Source of the DNA: Stutzerimonas stutzeri
GTDB taxonomy: Bacteria; Pseudomonadota; Gammaproteobacteria; Pseudomonadales; Pseudomonadaceae
Assembly: GCF_024448695.1 (NCBI RefSeq)
Contig: NZ_JAMOHY010000002.1
Coordinates: 186,001-250,000, forward strand
Reading direction: 5' to 3'
DNA length: 64,000 nt
How positions within the stretch are numbered: the stretch's first letter is position 1; every line of letters starts with the position of its first letter. Of this stretch, positions 35,628 to 45,619 are shown piece after piece. A model generated the notes under the pieces. That model had not been told where the DNA came from and did not search any database. It worked only from the letters and a program-made list of their open reading frames with translations. Position numbers and translations under genes: made by a program.

Positions 35628-36833
35628 TCAGGGCGTTTCAGGTTGATCTATGGTCAGCTGGACCGCACCCTCACCACCCAGTTCCAGGGGTTCGCTGCTG
35701 CCCTGCCACTCGCCACGCGTTGCATCGCCATCTCTGGATATGCGCGCGAACAGCCTGACCTGCTCGAAGTTGGACAACCGAAGCTGCGGAGTCATTGCAT
35801 CGGCATCGCTCAAACTGACAGTCGCGGGGAGATCACTGACATTAAGACGTTTGACCGCCAACGGCATGGGCGGTCCTGAAACCGCTCGAGCGAATACGAA
35901 TACCGCATCATCGGGCCGCACCTTCTCGGTCAGCGCATCACCGAGACGAACTTCGACGCTCAGGCTCGCAGCCCCAGTAGCCTCTTCAACAGGCTTGTCG
36001 GCACTGGCGGGCTGACCAAGTCGCTCACGGGCCTGGGCAATACCGCCCTGAATGGCCTCGCGCGAAGGATCTTCGGGCGGCAGCGTGGCCACCAGGCGCT
36101 CCCAGAAGCCGGCAGCCTCCTCGAAGCGTCCGTCTTCAAAAGCTGCAATGCCCAACAGGCCGAGACTCGTCACTTCATGCGGATCAGCTTTCAGCGCCTC
36201 GTCGGTGAGTTGTTGAATCTCATCGGTCCATTGGCGATCACCGGCAAAATACAGTGCCTGCGCCCACTGCCCGAGCAGCTCCGGCGCACGCCCAGCCAGC
36301 TCGACGAGCTGCGCATAGGCGGCAGCAGCGTCAGCCGGACGTTCCTGATTCATGTAGGTACGAGCCAGGAAATACCATGCTTCGGTAGACTCGGGCTGCG
36401 CCTTGACCGCACGCTCGAGCCGCGCCGTCATCTCTTCCATGGTCTTGGGCTGCTCGATGAACTCGCGTGTCAGCTCCAGCTTGTCGCTGGCCCCCCAGTG
36501 CATGTACATGCCATACCCGAACAGCGGCACCAGTATCGCTGCAATCAACGGAATGGTGCGACCCAGGCTACTGCTACGCCGCACTTCGGCACCTTCAGTG
36601 TCGTCGAGCAACTCGCGCGCGGCATCGGCGCGCCCTTCCTCAAACTGTTCCGGCGCGAGTGTGCCGGCAGCCTGCTGGCTGGCCAGCTCGCCGAGCCTTT
36701 CTTCGTACAGCGCAACATTGAGCGCTGTCCTGTCTTCCTCTGCCTGTACCCGACGGCCCCGCAGCACGGGAAGCAGAAGGAATGCCAGAGCAGCCAACAG
36801 CAGCAACCCGGCTCCTATCCAGAAATCGATCAT
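35628..36833 (-). CDS. ccmI: Cytochrome c maturation protein CcmI
   Basis: 401-residue inner-membrane protein that holds apocytochrome c for haem ligation. Two N-terminal transmembrane segments (about 3-22 and 91-110) flank a cytoplasmic leucine-zipper-like loop ([20 protein letters not shown]), then a periplasmic TPR domain (residues about 140-260; [28 protein letters not shown]). The last ~110 residues form a beta-rich domain ([28 protein letters not shown]) usual in pseudomonads. It is the last gene of the operon and its start overlaps the ccmH stop by 4 bases. Confidence 0.95.
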   Translation of the reverse strand: MIDFWIGAGLLLLAALAFLLLPVLRGRRVQAEEDRTALNVALYEERLGELASQQAAGTLAPEQFEEGRADAARELLDDTEGAEVRRSSSLGRTIPLIAAILVPLFGYGMYMHWGASDKLELTREFIEQPKTMEEMTARLERAVKAQPESTEAWYFLARTYMNQERPADAAAAYAQLVELAGRAPELLGQWAQALYFAGDRQWTDEIQQLTDEALKADPHEVTSLGLLGIAAFEDGRFEEAAGFWERLVATLPPEDPSREAIQGGIAQARERLGQPASADKPVEEATGAASLSVEVRLGDALTEKVRPDDAVFVFARAVSGPPMPLAVKRLNVSDLPATVSLSDADAMTPQLRLSNFEQVRLFARISRDGDATRGEWQGSSEPLELGGEGAVQLTIDQPETP

Positions 36834-37303
36834 GGTTCTTTTTTATCCAGCAACGTGGCGAGGCGTTCGCGTTCTGCCTCGGAAAGGGTGTTGTGTGCAT
36901 CGCTATCCGTCCCGCGGCGACGCCGCATCAGGATCAGTGCGAGCACGCCGAAGCCAACCACCAGCAAGGCTATCGGGCCGTACCAGAGCAACAGCGTCTT
37001 GATGTTGACCGGTGGTTTGTAGCGCACGAAATCCCCATAGCGCGCGACCAGATAGTCAACGATCTGTTCGTTGCTCTGCCCTTCTTCGAGCATGCGGAAG
37101 ATTTCACGCCGCAAATCCATGGCGATGGGTGCATTGGAGTCGGCAATGTTCTGGTTCTGGCATTTTGGGCAGCGGAGTTCCTCGACCAGGGTCCGGTAAC
37201 GCTCGCGCTCGGCCTCGCTCTGGAACTCGTAGGCATCAATTGCCGCCTGCGCGCCGCCAATCATGCACAGCGCCAGCAAAAACCCCTGGATCAGCTGCTT
37301 CAT
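36830..37303 (-). CDS. ccmH: Cytochrome c maturation thiol oxidoreductase CcmH
   Basis: 157-residue CcmH (CcmL type) that reduces the CxxCH cysteines of apocytochrome c. Signal peptide ends near GGAQAA; the redox pair C45-P-K-C48 is in [16 protein letters not shown]; a C-terminal transmembrane helix ([24 protein letters not shown]) precedes a short charged tail. The gene overlaps both neighbours by 4 bases, showing translational coupling. The long E. coli CcmH is represented here by separate ccmH and ccmI. Confidence 0.95.
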   Translation of the reverse strand: MKQLIQGFLLALCMIGGAQAAIDAYEFQSEAERERYRTLVEELRCPKCQNQNIADSNAPIAMDLRREIFRMLEEGQSNEQIVDYLVARYGDFVRYKPPVNIKTLLLWYGPIALLVVGFGVLALILMRRRRGTDSDAHNTLSEAERERLATLLDKKEP

Positions 37304-37830
37304 TGGTCTACCAGCTCCTGATAGAGCGCCGCGAGCTGTTCACGCCACACGCGCTGGTCGATGGCCCCGACGTACTTGTGGCGAATGACGCCATCCTTGT
37401 CGATCAGGAAGGTTTCCGGAGCACCGTAGACGCCGAGGTTGATCCCCAGACTGCCCTGCGGGTCTTCAACGTTGAGCCGGTAGGGGTTGCCCAGCTCATT
37501 CAGCCAGCGACGTGCAGCCTCGCTGTCATCCTTGTAGTTGACCCCATAAACGACCACGCCCTGACTCGCCAGCTGGTTGAGCATCTCATGCTCGGCGCGA
37601 CAGGTCGGACACCAGGTCGCCCAGACATTCACCAGCGCTGCCTCGCCCTTGAAGTCCTCGGCGCTCAGCATACGGTCCGGGTCTTCCAGCGAAGGCAGGG
37701 AAAACGCGGGCAGCGGCTTGTCGATCAGTGCCGACGGCAGCTCCGACGGGTCCAGAAACAGACCGCGATAAAGAAATACTGCAACCATCAGGAAGATCGC
37801 CAACGGCAGCAGCATCAATAGTCTTTTCAT
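37300..37830 (-). CDS. ccmG: Periplasmic thioredoxin CcmG/DsbE
   Basis: 176-residue membrane-anchored thioredoxin-like protein supplying electrons to CcmH and apocytochrome. An N-terminal anchor (LLMLLPLAIFLMVAVFLYRG) is followed by the thioredoxin fold with active site WATWCPTCRAEH. The insert GVNYKDDSEAARRWLNELGNPY and the motif YGAPETFLIDKDGVIRHKYVG are typical of DsbE. It starts two bases after the ccmF stop codon and overlaps ccmH by 4 bases. Confidence 0.95.
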   Translation of the reverse strand: MKRLLMLLPLAIFLMVAVFLYRGLFLDPSELPSALIDKPLPAFSLPSLEDPDRMLSAEDFKGEAALVNVWATWCPTCRAEHEMLNQLASQGVVVYGVNYKDDSEAARRWLNELGNPYRLNVEDPQGSLGINLGVYGAPETFLIDKDGVIRHKYVGAIDQRVWREQLAALYQELVDQ

Positions 37831-37832
37831 TC

Positions 37833-39806
37833 TCAGGCTCCTTGCTGGGCCAGTCCAAGGGCCTCGCGGACGCGAGTCTTGACCTTCACGCGATAACGCC
37901 GGTCACAGGCAGAGAGGACACCACCGACGGACATAAGCAACGCGCCCAGCCAGATCCAGCGCACGAAGGGTTTGATATGCACCCTCACTGCCCAGGCGCC
38001 ATCTTCCAGCGGTTCGCCGAGGGCTACATAGAGGTCACGGGTAAGGCCCGGATCAATCCCGGCTTCGGTCATGGGCATCTGCTGCACGGTATACAGCCGC
38101 TTCTCGGGATGCAGGGTGGTGATCTGCTTGTCACCGTCGAACACACGGATGGTGCCTTTGTCCGAGGTGAAATTGGGCCCCTCGAAGTGTGTGGCGCCTT
38201 CGAAAACGAAGCTGTAGCCGCCCAACTCCAGCGACTCACCCGGTGCCAGACGCAAATCGCGCTCGGAACTGTTCTGACTCACAAGCACCACACCGATGGC
38301 GCACACCGCCAGACCCAGATGCGCAGTCTGCATGCCCCAATAACTCGGCGCCAGGCTGCGGATGCCCTTGAGAAGACCCTTGTGGCGGGTCTTGTCGAAC
38401 ACATCACGCACGCCGGCCGACACGACCCAGGCAGCCAACATGCACACGGCAACCACCGCCCAGTGGAAATCCCCGAGCAGCATCGAACCCAGCCCACCCA
38501 GCACGGCACTGGTGATCAGCACCGGGATCAGCATGCTCAGCAGCCATTTCACCGGCGTGTCTTTCCAGCGCACCAGGATGCCCACGCCCAGGGCCAGCAT
38601 CATGGCGGCAACCAGTGGCAGGAACATCGCATTGAAGTAAGGAGGCCCAACGGACAGCTTGGTGTCGGACAAAGCGTCGAGCAGCAGTGGATACAAGGTA
38701 CCCAGCAAAATCATGGCGGTAGCGACCACCAGCAGCAGGTTATTGACCAGCAACAGGGTTTCGCGGGACCAGAGACCAAAGCCAATCCGGCTTTTCACCA
38801 CCGGCGCGCGCAAGGCGAACAGGGTCAGCGAACCGCCCACCACCAGCAACAGGAAGGCCAGAATGAAAACGCCGCGCTCCGGATCGGTGGCAAAAGCATG
38901 CACCGAGGTCAGTACACCAGAGCGAACGAGGAAGGTACCCAGCAGGCTGAGCGAGAATGCGGCAATCGCCAGCAATACTGTCCAACTCTTGAATACGCCA
39001 CGCTTCTCCGTCACGGCCAGCGAATGAATCAACGCCGTACCGACCAGCCAAGGCATGAAGGATGCGTTTTCAACCGGGTCCCAGAACCACCAGCCACCCC
39101 AGCCCAGCTCGTAATAGGCCCACCAGGAGCCCAGCGCAATACCCGCGCCGAGGAAGGCCCAGGCGACCAGTGTCCAAGGCCGCGACCAGCGTGCCCAGGC
39201 GGCATCCAGACGGCCACCCAGCAAGGCGGCGATGGCGAAGGAGAAGGCCACCGAGAAACCGACATAGCCCATGTAGAGCATCGGCGGATGCACAATCAGA
39301 CCGAAGTCCTGCAACAGCGGATTGAGGTCGCGCCCGTCCATCGGTGCTTGCGGCAGATAGCGCTCAAAAGGGTTGGAGGTAACGATCAGGAACAACAGGA
39401 AACCAATGCTGATCAAGCCCATGATGCCCAGTACCCGCGCCAGCATGTCCTCGGGCAGCTGGCGAGAGAAAATCGCCACGGCGAAGGTCCAGCCGGCCAG
39501 AATAAAGGCCCAGAGCAGCAGCGAGCCTTCATGAGCACCCCATACGGCACTGAACTTGTAGTACCAGGGCAACGCACTGTTGGAGTTGTTCGCGACATAG
39601 GCGACGGAGAAATCATCGACCATGAACGCGTAGGTCAGACAGATGAAGGAAAAGCCGAGGAAGGCAAACTGCCCCCAGGCAGCCGGCTGCGCCAGACTCA
39701 TCCACTGATGATCACCGCGCCAGGCACCAATCAGCGGCAGCGTACCCTGCACAACGGCCAGGCACAGCGCCAGAATCATGGCCAAATGGCCGAGCTCGGG
39801 AATCAT
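37833..39806 (-). CDS. ccmF: Haem lyase subunit CcmF
   Basis: 657-residue polytopic inner-membrane protein of the cytochrome c haem lyase. The WWD haem-handling motif is in [19 protein letters not shown]. Other landmarks are [17 protein letters not shown] and [15 protein letters not shown], whose His residues are haem ligands, and the C-terminal periplasmic domain with [15 protein letters not shown]. Length is normal. The start overlaps the ccmE stop by 4 bases. A 702-codon plus-strand frame covering this gene is a shadow. Confidence 0.95.
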   Translation of the reverse strand: MIPELGHLAMILALCLAVVQGTLPLIGAWRGDHQWMSLAQPAAWGQFAFLGFSFICLTYAFMVDDFSVAYVANNSNSALPWYYKFSAVWGAHEGSLLLWAFILAGWTFAVAIFSRQLPEDMLARVLGIMGLISIGFLLFLIVTSNPFERYLPQAPMDGRDLNPLLQDFGLIVHPPMLYMGYVGFSVAFSFAIAALLGGRLDAAWARWSRPWTLVAWAFLGAGIALGSWWAYYELGWGGWWFWDPVENASFMPWLVGTALIHSLAVTEKRGVFKSWTVLLAIAAFSLSLLGTFLVRSGVLTSVHAFATDPERGVFILAFLLLVVGGSLTLFALRAPVVKSRIGFGLWSRETLLLVNNLLLVVATAMILLGTLYPLLLDALSDTKLSVGPPYFNAMFLPLVAAMMLALGVGILVRWKDTPVKWLLSMLIPVLITSAVLGGLGSMLLGDFHWAVVAVCMLAAWVVSAGVRDVFDKTRHKGLLKGIRSLAPSYWGMQTAHLGLAVCAIGVVLVSQNSSERDLRLAPGESLELGGYSFVFEGATHFEGPNFTSDKGTIRVFDGDKQITTLHPEKRLYTVQQMPMTEAGIDPGLTRDLYVALGEPLEDGAWAVRVHIKPFVRWIWLGALLMSVGGVLSACDRRYRVKVKTRVREALGLAQQGA

Positions 39807-40270
39807 TTCGCATACTCCTGCTTATCACCTTCGTAGTGCTTCATCATCCCGCTCTGCTCCAGCGCCTGGGTGACTTCCGGCGGCATATAGTTTTCATCGT
39901 GCTTGGCCAGCACTTCGTCGGCGACCAGCACGCCATCGGCGTTGACCCGCCCCAGCGCAACGATGCCCTGCCCTTCGCGGAACAGATCCGGAAGAATGCC
40001 CTGATAGCGGATGGTTACTGTCGCGTTATTGTCCGTGACCCTGAAGGAAACGGTTAGCGAGTCCTTGCTGCGTGTCACCGAACCATCTTCCACCAGCCCC
40101 CCGGCGCGGATTCGAGTGCCTTCCGGCGCTTCACCGGCAGCAATCTGAGTCGGCGTGTAGAAAAGGTTGATGTTCTCTCGCAAGGCAGACAGAGCCAGCG
40201 TTACCGCGACGCCCACGCCGGCCAGAATGGCCAGCACGATGAACAGACGCTTCTTGCGCACAGGATTCAC
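39803..40270 (-). CDS. ccmE: Periplasmic haem chaperone CcmE
   Basis: 155-residue haem chaperone that binds haem covalently through a histidine and passes it to CcmF. It has an N-terminal anchor ([22 protein letters not shown]), the OB-fold with [13 protein letters not shown], and the haem-binding His124 with Tyr128 in [13 protein letters not shown]. The start is GTG (40270), overlapping the ccmD stop by 4 bases, which sets the start. Confidence 0.95.
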   Translation of the reverse strand: MNPVRKKRLFIVLAILAGVGVAVTLALSALRENINLFYTPTQIAAGEAPEGTRIRAGGLVEDGSVTRSKDSLTVSFRVTDNNATVTIRYQGILPDLFREGQGIVALGRVNADGVLVADEVLAKHDENYMPPEVTQALEQSGMMKHYEGDKQEYAK

Positions 40271-40443
40271 TTCATTTCCTCCCGGCGCAGACGACGCGCC
40301 TCATCTTGCAGATATCGCCGGCGTGCCAGCAGCGGCAACGCCACGTTCAGAACCAGGACAGCCAGGCTGATACCGTAGGATGTCCAGACGTACAAACCAT
40401 GGTTGCCCATGGCAATGAAATCGGAAAATGTCGAGAAATTCAT
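40267..40443 (-). CDS. ccmD: Haem exporter accessory protein CcmD
   Basis: Small 58-residue protein between ccmC and ccmE. It starts [22 protein letters not shown], with the conserved small-protein motif MGxHxxYVW, then one transmembrane helix ([17 protein letters not shown]) and a basic tail ([19 protein letters not shown]). CcmD joins the CcmABC complex and helps release haem-loaded CcmE. It overlaps both neighbours by 4 bases, confirming that it is translated. Confidence 0.95.
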   Translation of the reverse strand: MNFSTFSDFIAMGNHGLYVWTSYGISLAVLVLNVALPLLARRRYLQDEARRLRREEMK

Positions 40444-41195
40444 GATGCTTTACCTACCAGCGCCTTCACCTCGGCCTTGACCCAGCTGCTGCGCGATTCA
40501 CGACGCAGCACTTCCAGGCGCATGCGCATCAGCAGCACCCACGTGAAAAAGCAGTAAAAGCCCAGAACCATGACCAGCAGTGGCAACCACATCTCGACCG
40601 GCATCGCAGGTTTTTCGGTAACCGTGAAGGTCGCGGGCTGATGAAGGGTGTTCCACCACTCCACCGAATATTTGATGATCGGAATATTCACCACACCGAC
40701 GATGGAAAGCACTGCGCAGGCCTTTGCAGCGCTGTCGCGATTGCTGATGGCCTGTCCCAGGGCAATGATGCCGAAGTACAGAAACAGCAGAATCAGCATG
40801 GACGTCAGACGGGCATCCCAGACCCACCAGGCGCCCCAGGTCGGCTTGCCCCATACTGCCCCGGTCAGCAGCGCAATGAAGGTCATCCAGGCTCCGATGG
40901 GCGCGGCCTGTTGCAATGCAACATCCGCCAGCTTCATCTTCCAGACCAGACCGACCAGGCCAGCGACTGCCAGCATCACATAGATCGACTGCGCCAGGAA
41001 TGCAGCAGGCACATGAATGTAGATGATCCGGAAACTGTTGCCCTGCTGGTAGTCCTGCGGCGCAAAGGCCAGCCCCCAGACCGTACCCACTGCAAGTAGC
41101 ACCAGCGCCGCCCAGCCAAGCCAGGGCATCCAGCGGCTGCTGATCCCGTAGAACCATTTGGGCGAACCCAGCTTGTGGAACCATGTCCAGTTCAT
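40440..41195 (-). CDS. ccmC: Haem handling protein CcmC
   Basis: 251-residue polytopic membrane protein that loads haem on CcmE. The WWD motif is [21 protein letters not shown], flanked by the conserved histidines in [12 protein letters not shown] and [19 protein letters not shown] 41195 gives the family length and begins [17 protein letters not shown]. It overlaps ccmD by 4 bases. The 153-base gap to ccmB is unusual for this otherwise tightly coupled operon. Confidence 0.95.
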   Translation of the reverse strand: MNWTWFHKLGSPKWFYGISSRWMPWLGWAALVLLAVGTVWGLAFAPQDYQQGNSFRIIYIHVPAAFLAQSIYVMLAVAGLVGLVWKMKLADVALQQAAPIGAWMTFIALLTGAVWGKPTWGAWWVWDARLTSMLILLFLYFGIIALGQAISNRDSAAKACAVLSIVGVVNIPIIKYSVEWWNTLHQPATFTVTEKPAMPVEMWLPLLVMVLGFYCFFTWVLLMRMRLEVLRRESRSSWVKAEVKALVGKAS

Positions 41196-41348
41196 AGCAC
41201 CTGCCTCACATCCGCTACGCATTCCGATACTGCCCCGAAATCAGACAGACGCCACTTGTTCGCGATCAGTAAATGCGTCGTTGTCCAGACCGTCCGTCCC
41301 GCTTCGGGAAGAGCTGAAGCCCTATCGAATAGATTCATCGTGCATCCA

Positions 41349-42020
41349 TCATTCGCCAACACTGATTTTCAGGCCGGCTGCTATTGCAAAGGGTGTAAGG
41401 GTGACAGCCAGGGCAGTCAGGCTGGAAAGCCATAATAGATGGCCCACCGCCGGCAACCCCTGCAAAGCCGCCTGCAGCGCGCCACTTCCCAGGATGAGCA
41501 CAGGGATGTAAAGCGGAAGAATCAGCAAGGCCAGCAACAGGCCACCGCGCTTGAGGCCGACGGTCAACGCCGCACCAACCGCGCCAAGCAGACTGAGTAC
41601 CGGCGTGCCCAGCAGCAGAGAAATCAGCAAAACCGGCAGCGCGCTCATCGGCATACCCAGCATCAATCCCAGCAGCGGCGCCAACAGAACCAGCGCCAGG
41701 CCGGAAAAGGCCCAGTGTGCCAGCACTTTGGCAAGCACCAGAAGTGCCAGCGGATGTGGCGAAACGACCCACTGTTCGAGCGAGCCGTCTTCAAAGTCGC
41801 TGCGAAACAGCCCGTCCAGCGAGAGCAGGACAGCCAGCAACGCCGCCACCCAGATCAGACCCGGCGAAATGGTTTGCAGCAATTGCGACTCCGGCCCGAC
41901 CGCCAACGGAAACAGCGCGATGACGATGGCGAAGAACACCAGCGGGTTGGCAAGCTCTGCGGGGCGACGAAACAGCAGGCGGGTTTCGCGGGCCAACAAC
42001 AAGGTGAAGACGTTACTCAT
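41349..42020 (-). CDS. ccmB: Haem exporter membrane subunit CcmB
   Basis: 223-residue membrane subunit of the CcmABCD complex with six hydrophobic helices. It opens [26 protein letters not shown] and includes [23 protein letters not shown] and [14 protein letters not shown], all standard. Its start overlaps the ccmA stop by 4 bases. Confidence 0.95.
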   Translation of the reverse strand: MSNVFTLLLARETRLLFRRPAELANPLVFFAIVIALFPLAVGPESQLLQTISPGLIWVAALLAVLLSLDGLFRSDFEDGSLEQWVVSPHPLALLVLAKVLAHWAFSGLALVLLAPLLGLMLGMPMSALPVLLISLLLGTPVLSLLGAVGAALTVGLKRGGLLLALLILPLYIPVLILGSGALQAALQGLPAVGHLLWLSSLTALAVTLTPFAIAAGLKISVGE

Positions 42021-42652
42021 GCGGCGCGCTGCCCCAGGTCGATTTCACGAAAGCCGGCCGGCTTTTCAGTGAGCGAATGATGAGTGGTCAGCACAACCAT
42101 CCCGCCCTGCTCGCAATGTGTGGCAAGGTGTTGCTCCAGTTGCGCAACGCCATACTTGTCGAGCGCAGTGAAGGGTTCATCGAGAATCCACAGCGGCGGA
42201 GGCGAAAGATATAACCTCGCAAGACCCACGCGGCGTTGCTGACCGGCAGACAGCGTGTGGCAGGGAACGTCCTCGAACCCCTTGAGCCCAACCGCATCCA
42301 GCGCCTGCCAAATGGCTTCGCGAGTTGCCGGCTGGTGCAATGCACAGAGCCACAAGAGATTTTCCTCAGCCGTAAGCAGGCCCTTGATGCCCGCCGCATG
42401 GCCGATCCAGAGAAGATTGCGCGCCAGTTCATCACGCTGGCTTTCAAGGTTGCGGCCATTAAGCCTCACTTCGCCTGCAGTGGGTTGCATCAGGCCTGAT
42501 AACAGCCGCAACAGACTGGTCTTGCCACTGCCATTGGGGCCGGCGATCTGCACCATTTCGCCTTGTGCAATCTGCAGGTCCAGCCTTTCGAACAACAGAC
42601 GCCAGTCCCGTTCGCAGGAAAGCGCCACAGCTTCTAGAAAGGGACTGGACAC
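42017..42652 (-). CDS. ccmA: Haem exporter ATPase CcmA
   Basis: 211-residue ABC ATPase, first gene of the ccm operon. Walker A is [14 protein letters not shown], the signature is [14 protein letters not shown] and Walker B is [16 protein letters not shown] hydrolysis releases holo-CcmE from CcmC. It starts with GTG at 42652 preceded by GAGGTG. The gene is divergent from fliK with 133 bases between. Confidence 0.95.
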   Translation of the reverse strand: MSSPFLEAVALSCERDWRLLFERLDLQIAQGEMVQIAGPNGSGKTSLLRLLSGLMQPTAGEVRLNGRNLESQRDELARNLLWIGHAAGIKGLLTAEENLLWLCALHQPATREAIWQALDAVGLKGFEDVPCHTLSAGQQRRVGLARLYLSPPPLWILDEPFTALDKYGVAQLEQHLATHCEQGGMVVLTTHHSLTEKPAGFREIDLGQRAA

Positions 42653-42785
42653 GCTATGGACACCTCAAGATGAAAAGGGCGTAGCCGCTACAATGAGAGA
42701 CACGCCGGGCGGGCCGAATTATACATGCCGCGCCTTGGGGCCGAAGAACACAAAGTCGAAAGGTTGTAAGAGCATTTAAGTAAAA

Positions 42786-44309
42786 ATGACCGAGATCAAA
42801 AGCACCCAGGCAATTCCACCGGCCAATCCGTCCCGCTCAGCGGCAGGTCCTGCCGAACTGGCACTGAAGATGCTGCAGCCCATGCAGGGGCTGCTGACGG
42901 CTGGGGAAAGTGCCGAGGCCGAAGTCATCAAGATCAAGGAAGCGCTCCAGGCCTTTCAGCTGACGCTACGCCTGACGCTCGGCAATGGCCGGCAGGCAAC
43001 AGTCGAAGCCGCCAGCAACAAGGCCGTCGCACCAGGCGCGGCCCTGTTCGTCACCGCCGCTTCCGATACCCGTCTGATGGCTGTATTACAGCCTGGCAGT
43101 CGACAACCACTCGGCAGCATCGATCTCGGCCAGCTTCCCGTAGGCACGATCGTTCAGGGCAAGGTCACCGCCAGCCAGCAGACCCAGCAAGCTGGCCAGA
43201 CCGTATTCAAGCTGGTGATCAGCCTGCTCAATTCTCCACTGGCCGGGCAGAAGCTGAATATCGAGTCGAGCCTGCCGCTGGCGCCGGGTAGCCTGATCAC
43301 TGCGCGCGTACAGGGCGATCAGTCGATGGTATTCATGCCGCTGAGCGGTCGCCTCGATCAACTGGTACTGGGCCAGCATCTCGGCGCGCAGAACAGTCGC
43401 CAGGGCTCGCTTGAAGGCCTGTTCAGCACCTTGACCAAAGGCGCCGCCCTGCCCGAAGGCTTGCGCGGCGCAGCCGAGCGCCTGCTCGGCCTGATTCCCG
43501 AAATGCAGCAACTGGGTGACGCCAAAACCCTGGCTCAGGCCCTGGCCAAGAGCGGTATCTTCCTTGAAGCACGCCTGCTTAGCGGGCAAACAGACAGCCT
43601 CCCCACGGACATGAAGGCCGCCCTGCTGCGTCTGATAGCGCAGCTGCCGGGCCTGCCGGGCAGCGGGCCACTCGCAGCGGCCCAGACAGCTGCAACACTT
43701 GGCCAGGCACTCCCAGCATTCGCACGTAGTGCCCTCGGCGCGCTCGGACAACCGAATGCGCGCCAGCTCGCACAGAGTTTTCCCCTGCCGAGCCGGCTCC
43801 TGCTCAATGCCGATGGCGAAGCGGACCTGGAACTCATGTTGAAACTCGCTGCGGCAGCGATATCACGATTGCAGACCCACCAGCTATCCAGCCTCGCACA
43901 AACCCAGACCGGCCCCGACGGCACGCAGGTAACGACCTGGCAGATCGAAGTGCCGATGCGCGATACGCGCGACATCGTTCCGCTGCAGGTCAAGCTGCAG
44001 CGAGAGGAGGACTCCAGGCAAAACGGCAAGGAAAAAGGCGAAACCCTGTGGAAGGTGGAACTGGCATTCGACGTCGCCCCTCTGGGGCCCCTGCAGGTTC
44101 AGGCACAACTGATCAGTGGCAGCCTGTCGAGCCAAATCTGGGCCGAGCGCGGAGATACCGCCCGCTTGATATCTAATGAACTCGACTACCTCCGCCAGCG
44201 CCTGCTAAACGCCGGACTGAGTGTCGGCGAACTGGCCTGCAGTCAGGGTGCGCCGCCCCAAGGGCCTCGCACAGCTGTCGATCAACGCTTCGTGGATGAA
44301 ACCGCATGA
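42786..44309 (+). CDS. Flagellar hook-length control protein FliK-like
   Basis: 507-residue protein of the FliK/Flg_hook type. The N-terminal two thirds is low-complexity and rich in Gln, Leu, Ala and Gly. The C-terminal region (about 370-480) carries the hook-length domain: VTTWQIEVPMRDTRDIVPLQVKLQRE, ETLWKVELAFDVAPLGPLQVQAQL and LSSQIWAERGDTARLI. The FlhB-like gene follows in a 4-base overlap, a pairing known from P. aeruginosa beside cheW and ccm. A canonical fliK may exist elsewhere, so I do not give the symbol. It is on the opposite strand from the rest of the flagellar cluster. Confidence 0.85.
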   Translation: MTEIKSTQAIPPANPSRSAAGPAELALKMLQPMQGLLTAGESAEAEVIKIKEALQAFQLTLRLTLGNGRQATVEAASNKAVAPGAALFVTAASDTRLMAVLQPGSRQPLGSIDLGQLPVGTIVQGKVTASQQTQQAGQTVFKLVISLLNSPLAGQKLNIESSLPLAPGSLITARVQGDQSMVFMPLSGRLDQLVLGQHLGAQNSRQGSLEGLFSTLTKGAALPEGLRGAAERLLGLIPEMQQLGDAKTLAQALAKSGIFLEARLLSGQTDSLPTDMKAALLRLIAQLPGLPGSGPLAAAQTAATLGQALPAFARSALGALGQPNARQLAQSFPLPSRLLLNADGEADLELMLKLAAAAISRLQTHQLSSLAQTQTGPDGTQVTTWQIEVPMRDTRDIVPLQVKLQREEDSRQNGKEKGETLWKVELAFDVAPLGPLQVQAQLISGSLSSQIWAERGDTARLISNELDYLRQRLLNAGLSVGELACSQGAPPQGPRTAVDQRFVDETA

Positions 44310-44629
44310 CAACCAAGACCCCGCGCCAGGCCATTGCGCTCACCTATGACGGCATCAGCGCACCCAGCCTTTCAGCCAAGGGCGACGATGAACTGGCCGA
44401 GGCCATACTGGCCATTGCCCGCGAGCATGAAGTGCCGATCTACGAAAATGCTGAATTGGTCAGACTGCTGGCGCGCCTGGAACTGGGCGATGCCATTCCC
44501 GAGGCGCTGTATCGAACCATCGCCGAGATCATCGCCTTCGCCTGGTATCTGAAAGGTAAATGCCCGTCGGGCTTTGCCGAACAACAGACCGCATCGATGC
44601 TGCCCCTGCTCGACGCGCCGAAGCCCTGA
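44306..44629 (+). CDS. FlhB C-terminal-like protein (FlhX type)
   Basis: 107-residue protein resembling the cytoplasmic C-terminal domain of FlhB/YscU export switches. It begins RQAIALTYDGISAPSLSAKGDDELAEAILAIAREHEVPIYENAELVRLLARLELGDAIPEALY, matching the FlhB segment after the cleavage site, but it has no membrane domain and no NPTH autocleavage motif. Similar FlhX proteins can substitute for the cleaved fragment of FlhB. The 4-base overlap with the FliK-like gene suggests that the two products work together on export specificity. Confidence 0.9.
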   Translation: MTTKTPRQAIALTYDGISAPSLSAKGDDELAEAILAIAREHEVPIYENAELVRLLARLELGDAIPEALYRTIAEIIAFAWYLKGKCPSGFAEQQTASMLPLLDAPKP

Positions 44630-44635
44630 GTCGAG

Positions 44636-45052
44636 TCAGTTGGGCTTGCGCCGCGCCTGGTGTAGCTTGCTCATCAATTCGGCTTCGGACTGGGACAGCC
44701 CGCAGGATTGCGTCAGATCATCAACGCTGGCACCCATTCCAACCAGTTTGGCGGCCTGGGAAAAAGAAAAGTTGTTCGGATCACGCTGTTCGAGCTGGGT
44801 AATCCGGTCGGGCAGCGGCGTGACCAAGCGCGACAGCTCGCTCAACTCCTGCCCCATATGCACGCTGCCGTCCAGAAAAGTATCCAGGCGAACACCCAGC
44901 TCCTTGATTCGGCGGTCACGAATGGCATCGTTACGCGCCTGCAACTGGGCCTGCTGTCGCTGGCGCCGAAACAGCCAGACGCATAACCCCAGCAGCGCAA
45001 CGCAACACAGGGCAAGCGCGACGACTGACGCGACCAGCGAGGCAATCAGCAT
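44636..45052 (-). CDS. DUF2802 protein, flagellar cluster
   Basis: 138-residue protein with an N-terminal transmembrane helix (SLVASVVALALCCVALLGLCVWLF), a charged coiled-coil, and the C-terminal DUF2802 core FSQAAKLVGMGASVDDLTQSCGLSQSEAELMSKLHQARR, which resembles a helix-turn-helix. It lies 3 bases downstream of cheW on the same strand and is the last gene of the chemotaxis operon, convergent with flhX. The family accompanies flagellar genes, similar to swarming protein SwrB, but its role is unknown. Confidence 0.8.
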   Translation of the reverse strand: MLIASLVASVVALALCCVALLGLCVWLFRRQRQQAQLQARNDAIRDRRIKELGVRLDTFLDGSVHMGQELSELSRLVTPLPDRITQLEQRDPNNFSFSQAAKLVGMGASVDDLTQSCGLSQSEAELMSKLHQARRKPN

Positions 45053-45055
45053 GTA

Positions 45056-45535
45056 TCAGATGCTCTCAAGTTCCGCCCATTCTTCTTCATTCATCAGTTT
45101 TTCAAGCTCGACCAGAATCAGCAGCTCATTGTTCTTGTTGCAAACGCCCTGAATGAACTTCGCCGATTCGTCGTTACCGACATTGGGCGCGGTTTCAATC
45201 TCCGACTGCCGCAGATAGACCACTTCGGCAACGCTGTCGACCAGAATGCCGATTACCTGCCGATCCGCCTCGATGATGACGACGCGGGTATTGTCCGTAA
45301 TCGGCGCAGTCTGCAGACCAAAGCGCTGGCGCGTGTCGATGACCGTCACCACATTGCCACGCAGGTTGATGATGCCCAGAACATAGCTGGGCGCACCCGG
45401 CACCGGGGCAATCTCGGTATAGCGCAACACTTCCTGAACCTGCATCACATTGATGCCATAGGTCTCATTATCCAGACGGAAGGTCACCCATTGCAGGACT
45501 GGATCGTCGGAACCCTGCGCGGAAGTCATCTTCAT
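45056..45535 (-). CDS. cheW: Chemotaxis coupling protein CheW
   Basis: 159-residue scaffold protein linking receptors to CheA. It has the whole-length CheW fold: WVTFRLDNETYGINVMQVQEVLRY, APSYVLGIINLRGNVVTVIDTRQRFGL and VIGILVDSVAEVVYLRQSEIE. The C-terminus ends in a Glu-rich tail. GAGGTG precedes the ATG at 45535. It lies between the parP-like gene and the DUF2802 gene on the same strand. Confidence 0.95.
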   Translation of the reverse strand: MKMTSAQGSDDPVLQWVTFRLDNETYGINVMQVQEVLRYTEIAPVPGAPSYVLGIINLRGNVVTVIDTRQRFGLQTAPITDNTRVVIIEADRQVIGILVDSVAEVVYLRQSEIETAPNVGNDESAKFIQGVCNKNNELLILVELEKLMNEEEWAELESI

Positions 45536-45619
45536 AGCCCCACCTCTTGTTGTACCGCTGTGGCGGTCGATTCTATCGATTACCCAGGTCGCGTGCGCAT
45601 ACCCGGCTTATTCATTTTT

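Noticed and set aside
37728-39836. 702-codon open frame on the plus strand
   Set aside because: Antisense to ccmF and ccmG; composition is low-complexity Gln/His/Arg typical of a mirror frame in GC-rich DNA, with no family motifs.
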